From: Caprella mutica
Taxonomy: Eukaryota > Arthropoda > Malacostraca > Amphipoda > Caprellidae
Assembly: GCA_947561585.1 (NCBI GenBank)
Contig: CANNZV010003207.1
Coordinates: 1-64,000 of the forward strand
Direction: 5' to 3'
Length of the DNA stretch: 64,000 nt
The position numbers and the translations under genes are program-made. Within the stretch, counting starts at the first letter, position 1, and every line of letters begins with the position of its first letter. The notes under the pieces are model-generated. The model did no database searches and was not told the origin of the DNA. It worked only from the letters and a program-made list of their open reading frames with translations. Shown here piece after piece: positions 46,345 through 57,310 of this stretch.

Positions 46345-48965
46345 TAAGAAAATAAAACACAAAACAAGAAACAATTGGTCAAGAAAGGGAAACACAGAAC
46401 TTGTTAATATAGAACATGAAAAAAAAAAAAACAGAACAAAAAATAGAACAAAAAAATACAGAACAAGAAAAGAAAACCGAACAAAAACTACGGAATAAGA
46501 AAATACAGAAAAAAAAGGAAACACAGAACAAGAAAATACAGAACAAGAAAAGAAAAACGAAGAACAAGAAAATGCAAAAAAAGAAAAGAAAACAAAGAAC
46601 AAGAAAATACAGAACAAGAAAATAAAACACAAAACAAAAAAATACAAATAAAAAAAAAGAACAAGAAAAGGAAACACAGAACAAAAAATACAGAACAAGA
46701 AAAGAAAACAAAGAACAAGAAAATACAGAACAAGAAAAGAAAACACAGAACGAGAAAATATAACACAGAACAAGAATATATAACACAGAACGGGAAAATA
46801 CAATACAAGAAAATAAAACACAGAACGAGAAATTACAGAACAAGAAAACAAAAAACACAGAACCAAAAAGTGTAGAACAAGAAAAGAAAACATAGAACAA
46901 GAAATACAGAACAAAAAATAAAAAAAAACAAGAAAAGAAAACAAAGAACAAAAATATACAGAACAAGAGAAGAAAACACAGAACGAGAAAATACATAACA
47001 AGGAAAGAAAATACAAAACAGAAAGATACAGAACAAGAAGGGAAAACACAGAACAAAAATATACAGAACAAGAAGGGAAAAAGCAGAACAAGAAAACCCA
47101 GGACAAGAAAATATAGAACAAGAAAAGATAACACATAACAAAAAAGAAAACAAAGGACAAGAAAATACAGAACAAGAAAAGATAACAAGGAACAAAAAAA
47201 GAAAACGAAGGACAAGAAAATACAGAACAGGAAGAGAAAACACAGAACAAGAAAATACATAAGATGGAAAGGAAATACAGAACAAGAAGGGAAAACACAG
47301 AACAAGGAAAGAAAACACAGAACAAGAAAATACAGAACAGGAAAGAAAACACAGAACAAGAAAATACAGAACAGGAAAGGAAAACACAGAACAAAAAAAT
47401 ACATAAGATGGAAAGGAAATACAGAACAAGAAGGGAAAAAACAGAAAAAGGAAAGAAAACACAGAACAAGAAAATACAGAACAGGAAAGAAAACACAGAA
47501 CAAGAAAATACAGAACAGGAAAGGAAAACACAGAACAAAAAAATACAGAACAAGAATAGAAAACTCAGAACAAGAAAATACAGAACAGGAAAGGAAAACA
47601 CAGAACAAGAAAATACAGAACAGGAAAGGAAAACACAGAACAAGAAAATACAGAACAGGAAAGGAAAACACAGAGCAAAAAAATACAGAACAAGGAAAGA
47701 AAACACAGAACAAGAAAATACAGAACTAAAAAAGGAAACACAGAACAAGAAAATGCAGAAAAAGAAAAGAAAACACAACAAAAAATTCAGAACAAGAAAA
47801 GAAAACACAGAAAAAGAAAATACAGAACAAGAAAAGCAAACAAAGAACAAGAAAAGAAAACAAAGAACAAAATATACAGAACAAGAGAAGAAAACAAAGA
47901 ACAAAAAATACAGAACAAGAAAAGAAAACAAAGAACAAAAAAATGCAGAACTAGAAAAGAAAACGAAGAACAAAAAAGTACAGAATAAGAAAAGAAAACA
48001 CAGAACAAAAAATACTGAACAAGAAAAGAAAACAAAGAACAAAAAATACAGAACAAGAAAAGAAAACAAAGATCAAAAAATACAGAACAAGAAAATAAAA
48101 CAAAGAACAAAAAAATGCACAACAAGAACAGAAAACAAATAACAAAAAAATACGGAATCAGAAAAGAAAACACAGAACAAGAATAGAAAACAAAGAACAA
48201 AAAATACAGAACAAGAAAAGAAAACAAAGAACAAGGAAAGATAATAAAGAATAAAAAAATGCATAATAAGAAAAGAAAACCCATAACAAGAAAAGAAAAC
48301 ACAGAACTAGAAAAGAAAACACAGAATGAAAAATATAGAACTAGAAAAGAAAACAAAGAACAAAAAAATGCAGAATAAGAAAAGAAAAAAACAGAACTAA
48401 AAAATACAGAACAAGAAAAGAAAACAGAGAACAATCAAATTCAAAACAATAAAAGAAAACAAAGTACAAAAATACAGAACAAGAAATGAAAACAAAGAAA
48501 AAAAAATACAGAACAAGAAAAGAAAAAAACAGAACTAAAAAATACAGAACAAGAAAAGAAAACAGAGAACAATCAAATTCAAAACAATAAAAGCAAACAA
48601 AGTACAAAAATACAGAACAAGAAATGAAAACAAAGAAAAAAAAATGCAGAATATGAAACGAAAATACAGAACAGAAAAAAAGAACAAGAAAAGAAAACAC
48701 AGAACAAGAAAATACAGAATAAGAAAAGAAAACACAGAACATGAAAATACAGAACAAGAAAAGAAAACAAAAGACAAAAAAATGCAGAATAAGAAAAGAA
48801 AACACAGAACAAAAAAATGAAACACAAGAAAAGAAAACACGGAACAAAAATTGCAGAATAAGAAAATAAAACACAGAACAAAAAAATGCAGAATAAGAAA
48901 AGAAAACACAGAACAAAAAATTCAGAACAAGAAACGAAAACACAGAACAAAAATACAGAACTTTA
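46345..48965. repeat. 15-bp purine-rich array, copy 2 (2.6 kb)
   Basis: Same family as 24,298-25,662 but continuous and about twice as long, including a duplicated sub-block around the marker ACATAAGATGGAAAGGAA (47,255 and 47,402). Open frames up to 575 codons on the - strand and 292 on the + strand are by-products of the 15-bp period and the near absence of stop triplets; several overlap in all - frames at once, which excludes them as genes. Confidence 0.95.
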
Positions 48966-49541
48966 AAAGAAAGCCACTTCACAATGAATTGAGGTGATGT
49001 TTAAGATTAGTAATGAATTTTGTAGGTATATCCATACTTCTAAACTCAATGCAGATGAAAGTCGGATAGTGAAAGTCGAGTTCAAAAATGTTTTATGTAA
49101 TTAATAACGTTGCTTATTTTTGATTAATTTCTGCTCTGTTTACTGTAATATGTTATGCATGAGGAAAAATTTAAGAAATAAAAAGATTTCTATAGGAATT
49201 TTGACTTGCGTGAAAGAATTTTGAGTATGTTTTTAAATAAAACTAATTTAAAAAAATATATAAAAGGCATTATAATTAGTTTTAATAGTTCAGAAATTAT
49301 AATTATAGTTTATAAGTATCACCCATGGTTATAACCTACATTATGTCTCTTATACATTACCCACACTTTACAGTTTCTGACTATCGAACATTTTCATGTC
49401 AGATAAAAAAATGTAGTAAAAATATGAGAAAAAGTTCCTAAAATAACAAAAATTCAAGCGAAAAGTTATACAAGAGTGATTATTTGATGAATTTCTTTGC
49501 ACATTATTTTATGTTTAGACATTAACCCTTCCAAACTTAGT
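48966..49541. other. AT-rich sequence in duplication copy 2
   Basis: Equivalent to 25,663-26,235; no supported gene. Confidence 0.4.
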
Positions 49542-49741
49542 TTAACACTTTCCCCTCATATGACGCGGTGTGATACTTCATATTGGAAGATATAGTGTTT
49601 TATTTGGTAATATACGATTCTAAATATAAAATTCCATAAAAATGCTGATTCATTGATGAATCATTACACATTAATTAGTTACTTGCATGTGAAAAATGAG
49701 TGTTGACCCACCGGTGGGTCAATACGCTCGTAACGTGTTAA
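49542..49741. mobile_element. piggyBac-like MITE (TTAA-flanked), copy 2
   Basis: Same element as 26,236-26,457, shorter by about 22 bp because the GACGTCACCACAAGTGACGT segment is missing. The inner inverted repeat is a perfect palindrome here: TTGACCCACCGGTGGGTCAA. Confidence 0.5.
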
Positions 49742-50952
49742 ATGATATTTCTCCTTTTTTTCATGACAAGCCTAGTCGGAATATCTTACGTATGTGGAAC
49801 CCATTCAGGATCTCCAATGTCTCAATTTGTTAAAAATCTCGTCTGCCATGACTTGGGCTGACGTGAAACTCAGTGTACAAGAACGAGTCTTAGACATATA
49901 AAACCCACGTGTTTTGATTACTGAACTTTTGTGTACAACTGTACATACATAAATCTTCTGAATATAGATGATCTTGAAAAGATAAATTGTTGTATTACCA
50001 TAATATTACAACTTTGTGTAATTAGAACTTGTATTATTACCAGGAATAAATATATTTCGATGATACTAGAGGAATGAGGAGATACTATTTCAAAATATTG
50101 ATTGGAATCTCCAGGGTTATTTATTCCAGTGTAGTCACAATAAAATTCTCCGATAATACAATATAAATTACAACTATTTACCTATATATAATTTGATGAA
50201 AACTTACCTTGTGTTTTTTGTTGTTCTTACTTATAGCACTTTACCACTTTAAATTAGAGAAATATATTTAACAGACTAACTGTATCACCACAAAGACTGT
50301 TCACGTACAAGACTCATCCAATACTGAACAGAAAAGAGGTTGTTTCTTCTCATCCTAATCCACCATGTAGCTATAAGCTGAATAAGAAACTAACGGAAAA
50401 ATCACCACGTGTTACTTGATCTCATACTTTAACTACTTTTGATATACAGTTGTGATAAATGTTCAAACCAAATAGTGTCAAAACAAAATAGTTTGTATCA
50501 AAGATATAAATTTTACAAAAAATAAATCGCAAACCAAATATCTGTCGACTAAATTTATCCGTTCTGAAAATGTTTTCCGGCCAAATGACGGTTCGGCAGA
50601 TATCTTTTGGCCAGCCTGCCAGGCAACCGATTTTAAAAATGTTCATATCAAATACTTTGTATATATGTATAAACAATATACATATATCAAAGGAATTTAT
50701 TTATAGACTGGAAATTTCCAATAAGTAAGAAATGATGACAAGTAATTATCGGCTATAATTTTGTTCCATTTATCTGATTGTATTACACCATCTTGAATAT
50801 AATGTGTAATACTGTTATAGTGATTTCATTGAACAGATGACAGTATATTAGTATAATGTATATAATTTTGAGTATTTTAGTATTATGTAGGTATGTATTA
50901 GTGTACTGGTTCTAAAACGATGTGCGCAGTCAAAAAATCCCTTAGGCCTATT
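49742..50952. other. right part of duplication copy 2, no supported gene
   Basis: Equivalent to 26,458-27,679. The short open frames differ between the two copies, which argues that none is coding. Confidence 0.4.
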
Positions 50953-51555
50953 CCCAGGTAGCAATGAATGTTATTTAAATGTTAGAATAATATTATCCTG
51001 TAACCAAAAGTAATGTTATTTTCAATGTTAAAATAACATTATAAAAATGTTATATTTTCAATGTTAACATAATATTACAACCGAACCTTAAAATAACATT
51101 GGGAAATAATATTGAATGTTATGTTGTAATATTAATATAACATTTAAAAAATGTTTAATAATGTTATTTTGATATTAAACAAATGTTATCTAACATTTGT
51201 TTATTACGAACAAACCTTATAATAACATTGGGATATAATATTTAATGTTATGTTGTAATATTAAAATAACATTTGAAAAATGTTAAATAATGTTATTGTA
51301 ATATCAAAAAAATGTTAATATAACATTTTTTATTAATAAAAAAACATAATTTAACATTTTTCAAATGTTATATTAATATTACAAAATAACATTCAATATT
51401 ATTTCCCAATGTTATTTTAAGGTTCGGTTGTAATATTATGTTAACATTGAAAATATAACATTTTTATAATGTTATTTTAACATTGAAAATAACATTACTT
51501 TTGGTTACAGGATAATATTATTCTAACATTTAAATAACATTCATTGCTACCTGGG
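50953..51555. mobile_element. 603-bp MITE with very long terminal inverted repeats
   Basis: Starts CCCAGGTAGCAATGAATG and ends with its exact complement CATTCATTGCTACCTGGG. The inverted repeats continue inward for at least about 150 bp with few mismatches. The interior is made of AATGTTAT-type words. No coding capacity and no clear target duplication (left flank CCTATT, right flank ATATGT). Its left end coincides to the base with the right end of the large duplication. Confidence 0.85.
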
Positions 51556-51975
51556 ATATGTATGTTCAATAATACATACCAACATGTACTATGTTCAATT
51601 ATACATACCAACATGTATGTTCATTAATAAATACTAACATGTATGTTCAATAATACATACAAACATGTACTATGTTCAATTATACATACCAACATGTATG
51701 TTCATTAATAAATACTAACATGTATGTTCAATAATACATACCAACATGTATGTTTAATAATAATTACCATTATGTATTTCCAATAATACATACTAACATG
51801 TATGTTCAATAATAAATATCAACATGTATGTTCAATAATACATTAATACATACCAACATGTATGTTCAATAATAAATGCTAACATGTATGTTCAATAATA
51901 CATACCAACATGTATGTTCATTAATAAATACTAACATGTATATTTAATAATACATACCAACATTTATGTTCAATA
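51556..51975. repeat. about 26-bp minisatellite
   Basis: Around 16 units of ACATACCAACATGTATGTTC plus AATAAT, with TACTATG and AATACTAAC variants, directly abutting the MITE. Confidence 0.9.
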
Positions 51976-52052
51976 ATTCCTTCCAATTAACCTCATGAGG
52001 GAACATCGCGGGGATATTGCTGGAAGGTTATTTTGCAATTGGTGATGGAATT

Positions 52053-52307
52053 CTAGAAGACTTGAAGATTACAGGAAGGATAAACAAAAGAATGCAGGCG
52101 ACAGTCGAATTCTTTATACACAACTGTCACGAGCATTCGATTTAGCATATCCTCCACTGTGTATGGACGTCGTACGGTACACCTCTCTGGCTTAACCCTG
52201 TGGAGGTGGCGGGGCTTCTGTCCGACTGGTGCGCACAACTTGGAGGAGGGAGTCGACTGAAGATATAATCTTTGTTTCTTACGGATGTCATGATAATTTC
52301 TAGACAT
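52053..52307 (-). CDS. candidate 5' coding exon, unknown product
   Basis: An ATG at 52,307 in a good context (AAAAATG) opens a frame of 84 codons starting MSRNYHDIRKKQRLYLQ. It is GC-richer than the neighbourhood and strongly basic (HLHRVKPERCTVRRPYT). A possible donor, CACAG/gttaag, would end the exon after about 37 codons. The - strand upstream sequence (52,310-52,440) is also GC-richer and could be a leader. No downstream exon or known domain was found, so it may be a chance frame or transposon debris. Confidence 0.25.
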   Translation of the reverse strand: MSRNYHDIRKKQRLYLQSTPSSKLCAPVGQKPRHLHRVKPERCTVRRPYTVEDMLNRMLVTVVYKEFDCRLHSFVYPSCNLQVF

Positions 52308-52921
52308 TTTTACTAAAAAACACCTAGCTAATTCACTTCACTCGCAACTTATTCAAGCACATGCAGGCTCACAGCACAAAGACGAAGGGCGCACTGAAAA
52401 CGAATATACCGCCAAGAACGTACCACATGCATAAACATGAGTAATGAAATAATAATATTTAGAAGACCAAGTAATTAAAATAATACAATTTACTCTATGG
52501 TCTAAAACCTCATAGAAAGTAACATATTGGGATAATATAGATCAATCAATTACAATGTAAATGTTGAAATCCACTTAAAACTTAATCCGTAGATGGCGCT
52601 GGTGTTACAATGAGCGCGTGAATTTTGTGTTTCAGTTACCATGTATGTACGTAGCATAACACATACGTGAGTTGCCAGTTAGTTAATTCAATGAATTGGT
52701 AACTGTTATAAATTTGAAGTGAAAAACTGTTACAAACAATATTTAATAGGTAATCGAAATTATATTTATACTTTTAATTGAAAGTGTTCTATATGTATAA
52801 CGAGAGAAGAATAGAACCCATGATAAGTAAAAGATTTCAAATTAACATAATTGGGTACTTAATTAACGTAACAGTAAAACGTATTTAAATTGAGAACTCA
52901 TTTTGAATAAGTAGGTATATT
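52308..52921. other. non-coding stretch
   Basis: Apart from a possible leader for the exon to its left, only AT-rich sequence and a small inverted repeat around 52,640-52,670 (ATGTATGTACGT..ACATACGT) are seen. Confidence 0.35.
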
Positions 52922-53078
52922 GGGTAAACACCCAATTCTCGGACAAACACAGTTTACGAACAGTGGGCGTGAACCCCAGGATCCGACAGGCTTAAATTAA
53001 TGAATTCTGCTTATAATAAACATTTGATTGGCCATATGATCGATAACTGTGTTATGTTCGGTAATTGGGTGTTTACCC
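52922..53078. mobile_element. 157-bp MITE
   Basis: Ends GGGTAAACACCCAATT and AATTGGGTGTTTACCC are perfect 16-bp inverted repeats, followed inward by a further imperfect match (GGACAAACACAGTT against GAACATAACACAGTT). It has no coding capacity. Confidence 0.75.
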
Positions 53079-53164
53079 TTGTAAGATACATGGAAATCTT
53101 CACTAAATCAAAATGGAATTAGGTATATAGTGGAAACGTTTTGTAGGTATGATTTTCTATCATA

Positions 53165-53547
53165 ATACGTATGTAAAGTTATATTTTAGTATTTATTTTA
53201 AACATTATTCAAATAGTATGTTGAATATTGTCATATTATTTACGTATAACCTTATTATAATACTAACTTATAATCTTATTATAACATTAAATTATAAGTA
53301 TTATTTTAATGTTATCGAGTAACCTTATTATAATATATATGCATAATCTTAATATAATAAAGCTTTCGAATATTTAGTACTAATGTTATATTTATATTTT
53401 TATAAGGTTAGATTATAACATGAACTTCTAATATTATAAGCTAATGTTAAAATAATATTAATATAATAATCCAAAAATAACATTCAACATAAATATAACA
53501 TTCAAACATTATAATAACATTATTATAATGTTCGATTGCTAGCTGGG
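53165..53547. mobile_element. half of a second MITE related to 50,953-51,555
   Basis: The sequence is rich in ATAACATT/AATGTTAT words and ends CGATTGCTAGCTGGG, one base different in the core from the GCTACCTGGG terminus of the 603-bp MITE. No matching left terminus is seen, so it is truncated or its left half has diverged. Confidence 0.5.
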
Positions 53548-53784
53548 ACAACCGCAGTTAAATTGCGCGCTAGGCAATTAGGAGCAGGTGCCCAGTGTAG
53601 TGCTGCTTAGTTATGCTGGAGTAAAATTAGCCCCCAAAGCGGACAGTTTGGCTCCCAGCGGCGCTCTTGCTGCTTCCTGACTGCCATGGTGACTATTCGA
53701 TCGGCTTAACCGCTCTCCCGAACCTGCTCCTATTTTCAATTGGGTATTCTATATGTAAATAATTCAATGCATATAACTAACGTT
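53548..53784. other. GC-richer stretch with an inverted pair
   Basis: AATTAGGAGCAGGT near 53,578 and ACCTGCTCCTATT near 53,723 are inverted copies about 145 bp apart, enclosing GC-rich sequence. It may be a small MITE; no gene is supported. Confidence 0.3.
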
Positions 53785-55028
53785 GCTAGGTAATTAGATC
53801 CTCGGAAATTTTACCCCCGGCAATTTAGCCCCCTTTAATTTGATCAACGAGTAGTTTGGTCCCTGTTAATTTGAGCCCTGGTAATTTGATCCCCGGTAAC
53901 AGATATTATATTAAAATAATATGGTATAAAGTAGTAAATATATTTTGCTCCATCGAAGACTGAAAAATTGACAAGAATAATAACATGTTATGCTCTAGAC
54001 TCTAGAGTCTGTACAGAGTCTATGTAGTCTATACAGAGTCTAGAGTCTAGTCTAGAGTCTATACAGTGTTAAAAATTGTATTCACTAAGTTGAATCGGTA
54101 CTATTTATCATTCTAAGATAATATGCATAATATGTTGGTAGTTTGGTACCATAGATACGTAGATTAATGCTAAAGAATTATAAATAGTAATTATAAGATG
54201 AACTCGATGACAGTGGATACATTTTTTTGCTGACACACTGTTTAATAAATAACTTGTCCTGATGATACCAAGAATTGATATTCTTTATTAATCAATCGTG
54301 TTTATTTCTTCGAATATCATATTATTTATTTGAAAATGTTGAATCCTTTATTTCAAAATAATGATACAAATTCATCAGAAAAATCTTTTGTATTGGAGAG
54401 TTTTGTACATATTGTGTAATTTATTATTTGAAAGATTTGGAAGAAATGGAAAAAAGTGCAAATTAATTGACCAAATTAAATATGAAATTTATGGTAATAA
54501 TTTCCCTCGTGTGTTAATTAATTTATTTATTTATTTTTCATTTGTTGTCCGATTTTACGCGACGGGTATTAAACATAAAGAATGTAACTATGATACGAAT
54601 GGGAATAAATTGACTTGATATTTAAATTCTTCTGTTTTTATTCAATTTTTAAATGTATTTTATCTATAAACTAAATTAGACTATGCACAGAATTTAATTT
54701 TAATTTAATTCATTGAAAGTAACCTAATAACGGGAAATAAATTGTTATTGATTATGAACCGTTATTTTTTACGGGAAAATACAATAATATATTAATAATA
54801 TGAAATAGGGCGAAATGAAAAGTACGGTGAGGAAAAAAACATAATATAAGTCCAAGAATTAAATTTACCGGGGATCAAATTACCAGGGGCCAATTAACAG
54901 GGGGTCAATTTACCGGGGATCAAATTGCCAAGGGACCAAATTACCCGGGAATCAAATAACCAGGGACCAAATTATTGGGGGTCAAATTACCGGGGATCAG
55001 ATTACTAGGGATCAAATTACCAGTCATG
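53785..55028. mobile_element. element bounded by inverted arrays of an AATT-centred word
   Basis: The left end (53,791-53,899) repeats words like GGTAATTTGATCCCC about six times. The right end (54,867-55,023) repeats the complement GGGGATCAAATTACC about nine times. The 12-bp sequence ATAACTAACGTT is directly repeated on both outer sides (53,773-53,784 and 55,029-55,040), as expected for a target duplication or shared termini. The 1 kb between them is AT-rich; one 85-codon open frame (54,361-54,618) is uncharacterised and not convincing. Confidence 0.6.
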
Positions 55029-55040
55029 ATAACTAACGTT

Positions 55041-56694
55041 CCTCATGAACACTGCGAAGTATATTTTTTGATATTTAATACCGGTTGATATGAAATTTTC
55101 AAAATTGAAAATACAAAATAATTAGAGGATATTTTCATCTATATTTATATAACCCATAACACATTAACAATTATTTAATTTCTAAACACTGGTGTAATGA
55201 AAGTGAAGATCGAAGGTGCTTATGCACATTGCACAAACATTACGTCATCATCTATTTTCATTTATTTCCACTTTTCATGAAGTATTTTGGCATTCTTATT
55301 TCTTACCATTGAAAACTGTTATTAGTTACTGCAGTATAAATGGTGTTATACGATAAAAAGCTTGAGCATAATATTGAACAAGGTTTCATTCACAGAATTT
55401 AATGAGTTAAAGCAACTCATTTCGACAATGTCCACTCTTCTAATCTCTAAAGCTCCATCCAACACTCTGCAAATTTACTCATCCAATGAACTGCGATTTG
55501 CAAACTCTGAAGTATTTGCTGGCTATCAGCAGGCGAAACAAGTGAATTAACGATGCTAATTCATCCAATTTCGTTTGAGATTACCTACATCCGAGTTCAT
55601 ATGATGCTTCATTTCATGTATTGAATTAATGTTATTTTAAAATATCATGAAATACATTAACTCATCCTTCGGAGTTAATATTATCGTGGTCTCAAGGTAT
55701 TATTCAACTCTTTCCCATATCATACTCTTCACTTACCTGTCGAAATGAAATTAATCTTTTCTCCAATTATTTACTGACGCTTATGTTATTAGCTATTATG
55801 ATTTATAAATTATAAATGAAATATCCTATTGTTTTTAAGTTAAGAAGCTTGAAAATTATAAAATTCATTTGTGCAACGGCATTTTCACAGAATAAATAAA
55901 ATATGATATCACTCTTGTATTATCGTATAACTGTTCCAATGATAAATCTTTTGTATCCAATTCCACGGAGTGTACTGAATTAACACGCAATTGTTGCACT
56001 TTAATAAATGAACTGAAAATTATCCTTCACTGACTGTAAAGGATTTTTATATGTTATATTAACAACTGCGTTAAAAGGTTTTACAGGATTATTGAAATAT
56101 TTCATAATGAATATATATACAAAAAATGATCAAAATCAAATGGAAATAATGGGAAAAATTAAAAATAGTCAATTAAATAATGGTAATTATTCATAGATGA
56201 CGAAATTAAGAAAAAATCATAATGCAAAACTGAATGATCAAATTACTATATAGAATATCTATTTATACCAAAGTATTGCACAAACATAAATTACACAATA
56301 CTAATTAAGCAATGCAATTGAATGATAAATCTAAAAACATATAATTGGATAATAAATAAACTTTTAATCACTTTTTCAGTCTGAAAATTTCTATTCCTAA
56401 ATTTATCGGACATGATGTAAGGAGTCAGCCCTAAGAAAGTTATTTTTTCCAAACATTGATGGCAAAAAACCATTTCTAAATCTATCTAGAAAATTCAGAA
56501 TGAATGGTGTTCAAAAAAGTTTTTTGGAAACGATCCATTACTTTTGACTATGCGACTAATCAATGATGTCTTTCAAATGAACTTTACATGTTTGTCAAAC
56601 AATAATATATGTTGTTCATTACTTGATCTAAAGATTGCCCATCCTGTATATCCCCAAAACTTATCTTCTTATTCATTGGCATTTTCTCCGTGAT
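55041..56694. other. AT-rich stretch, no supported gene
   Basis: Short open frames at 55,362-55,550 (+) and 56,291-56,473 (-) lack domain or splice support. Confidence 0.4.
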
Positions 56695-57310
56695 CGTAAT
56701 TACCTTCGCAGAATGCGGGAAGGTTATATTATTGACGGCATTTATTTATTTCTTTATTTATTTATCATCTTGTTATTCACATAACTGAAAAAGTGTTCAA
56801 CCAAATTGCCTGAAATTTGGTGAAGCGTTTGGTCAATGTCCAGTGACCTGCTGGTAGAATTTTGGAAGCAACCCAGTCAAAGGTCAAGGTCATTGTCATT
56901 TATAACTCAAAAAGTATTGAACCATATTGCATGAAACTTGGTGAGACGATTGGTCAATATACAGGATCCATTTTGTTAGATTTTGGGACCGATCGGCTCA
57001 AAGATCAAGGTCAAGGCCATTCATAACTCAAGAATTCAAAAACTTTTCAACCAAATTGGCTGAAATTCAGTGGGACGATTGGTCAAGGTCCAGGAATCAT
57101 CTAGTAGAATTTTAGGAGCGATCTGGTCAACGGTCAATGTCAATATCATTTATAACTTAATAACTCAAAAAGTATTGAACCATATTACATTAAACTTGGT
57201 GGGTCGATTGGTCACTCACTATCCAGTCACTTGTTAATTAGATTTTGGTAGCAAACGGATAAGTTGCGGCGAAGGTATGCGCTCTACTGAGTGCACGTAA
57301 TCTAGTTCTT
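56695..57310. repeat. about 120-bp tandem repeat of the ATAACTCAAAAAGT type
   Basis: Four to five units contain CATTTATAACTCAAAAAGTA, a TTGGTCAA phrase and AAGGTCAAGGTCA. The block is bracketed by TAATTACCTTCGCAGAATGC on the left and GCGGCGAAGGTATGCGCTCT on the right, whose AAGGTATGCGC/ACCTTCGC parts are inverted relative to one another. I recall similar arrays, with the same AAGGTCAAGG phrase, from unrelated genomes, which suggests a mobile family. Confidence 0.6.

Larger units (their letters stand above)
39569..50952. repeat. large direct duplication, copy 2 (11.4 kb)
   Basis: Near-identical to 17,637-27,679. It is longer mainly because the 15-bp array is about 1.3 kb longer and because of a 128-bp segment at 44,217-44,344. 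The right end, after CCCTTAGGCCTATT, is joined directly to the first base of the inverted-repeat element at 50,953, and the sequence that follows copy 1 does not reappear beyond that element. Confidence 0.95.

Noticed and set aside
46342..48142. Very long open frames (up to 575 codons) on both strands
   Set aside because: They lie wholly in a 15-bp repeat, are open in several frames of both strands at once and translate to simple Phe/Cys/Ser/Val or Lys/Asn/Thr/Glu repeats.
54361..54618. 85-codon frame inside the word-array element as its transposase
   Set aside because: Too short, Ile/Asn/Lys-rich as expected from AT content, and no recognisable motif.
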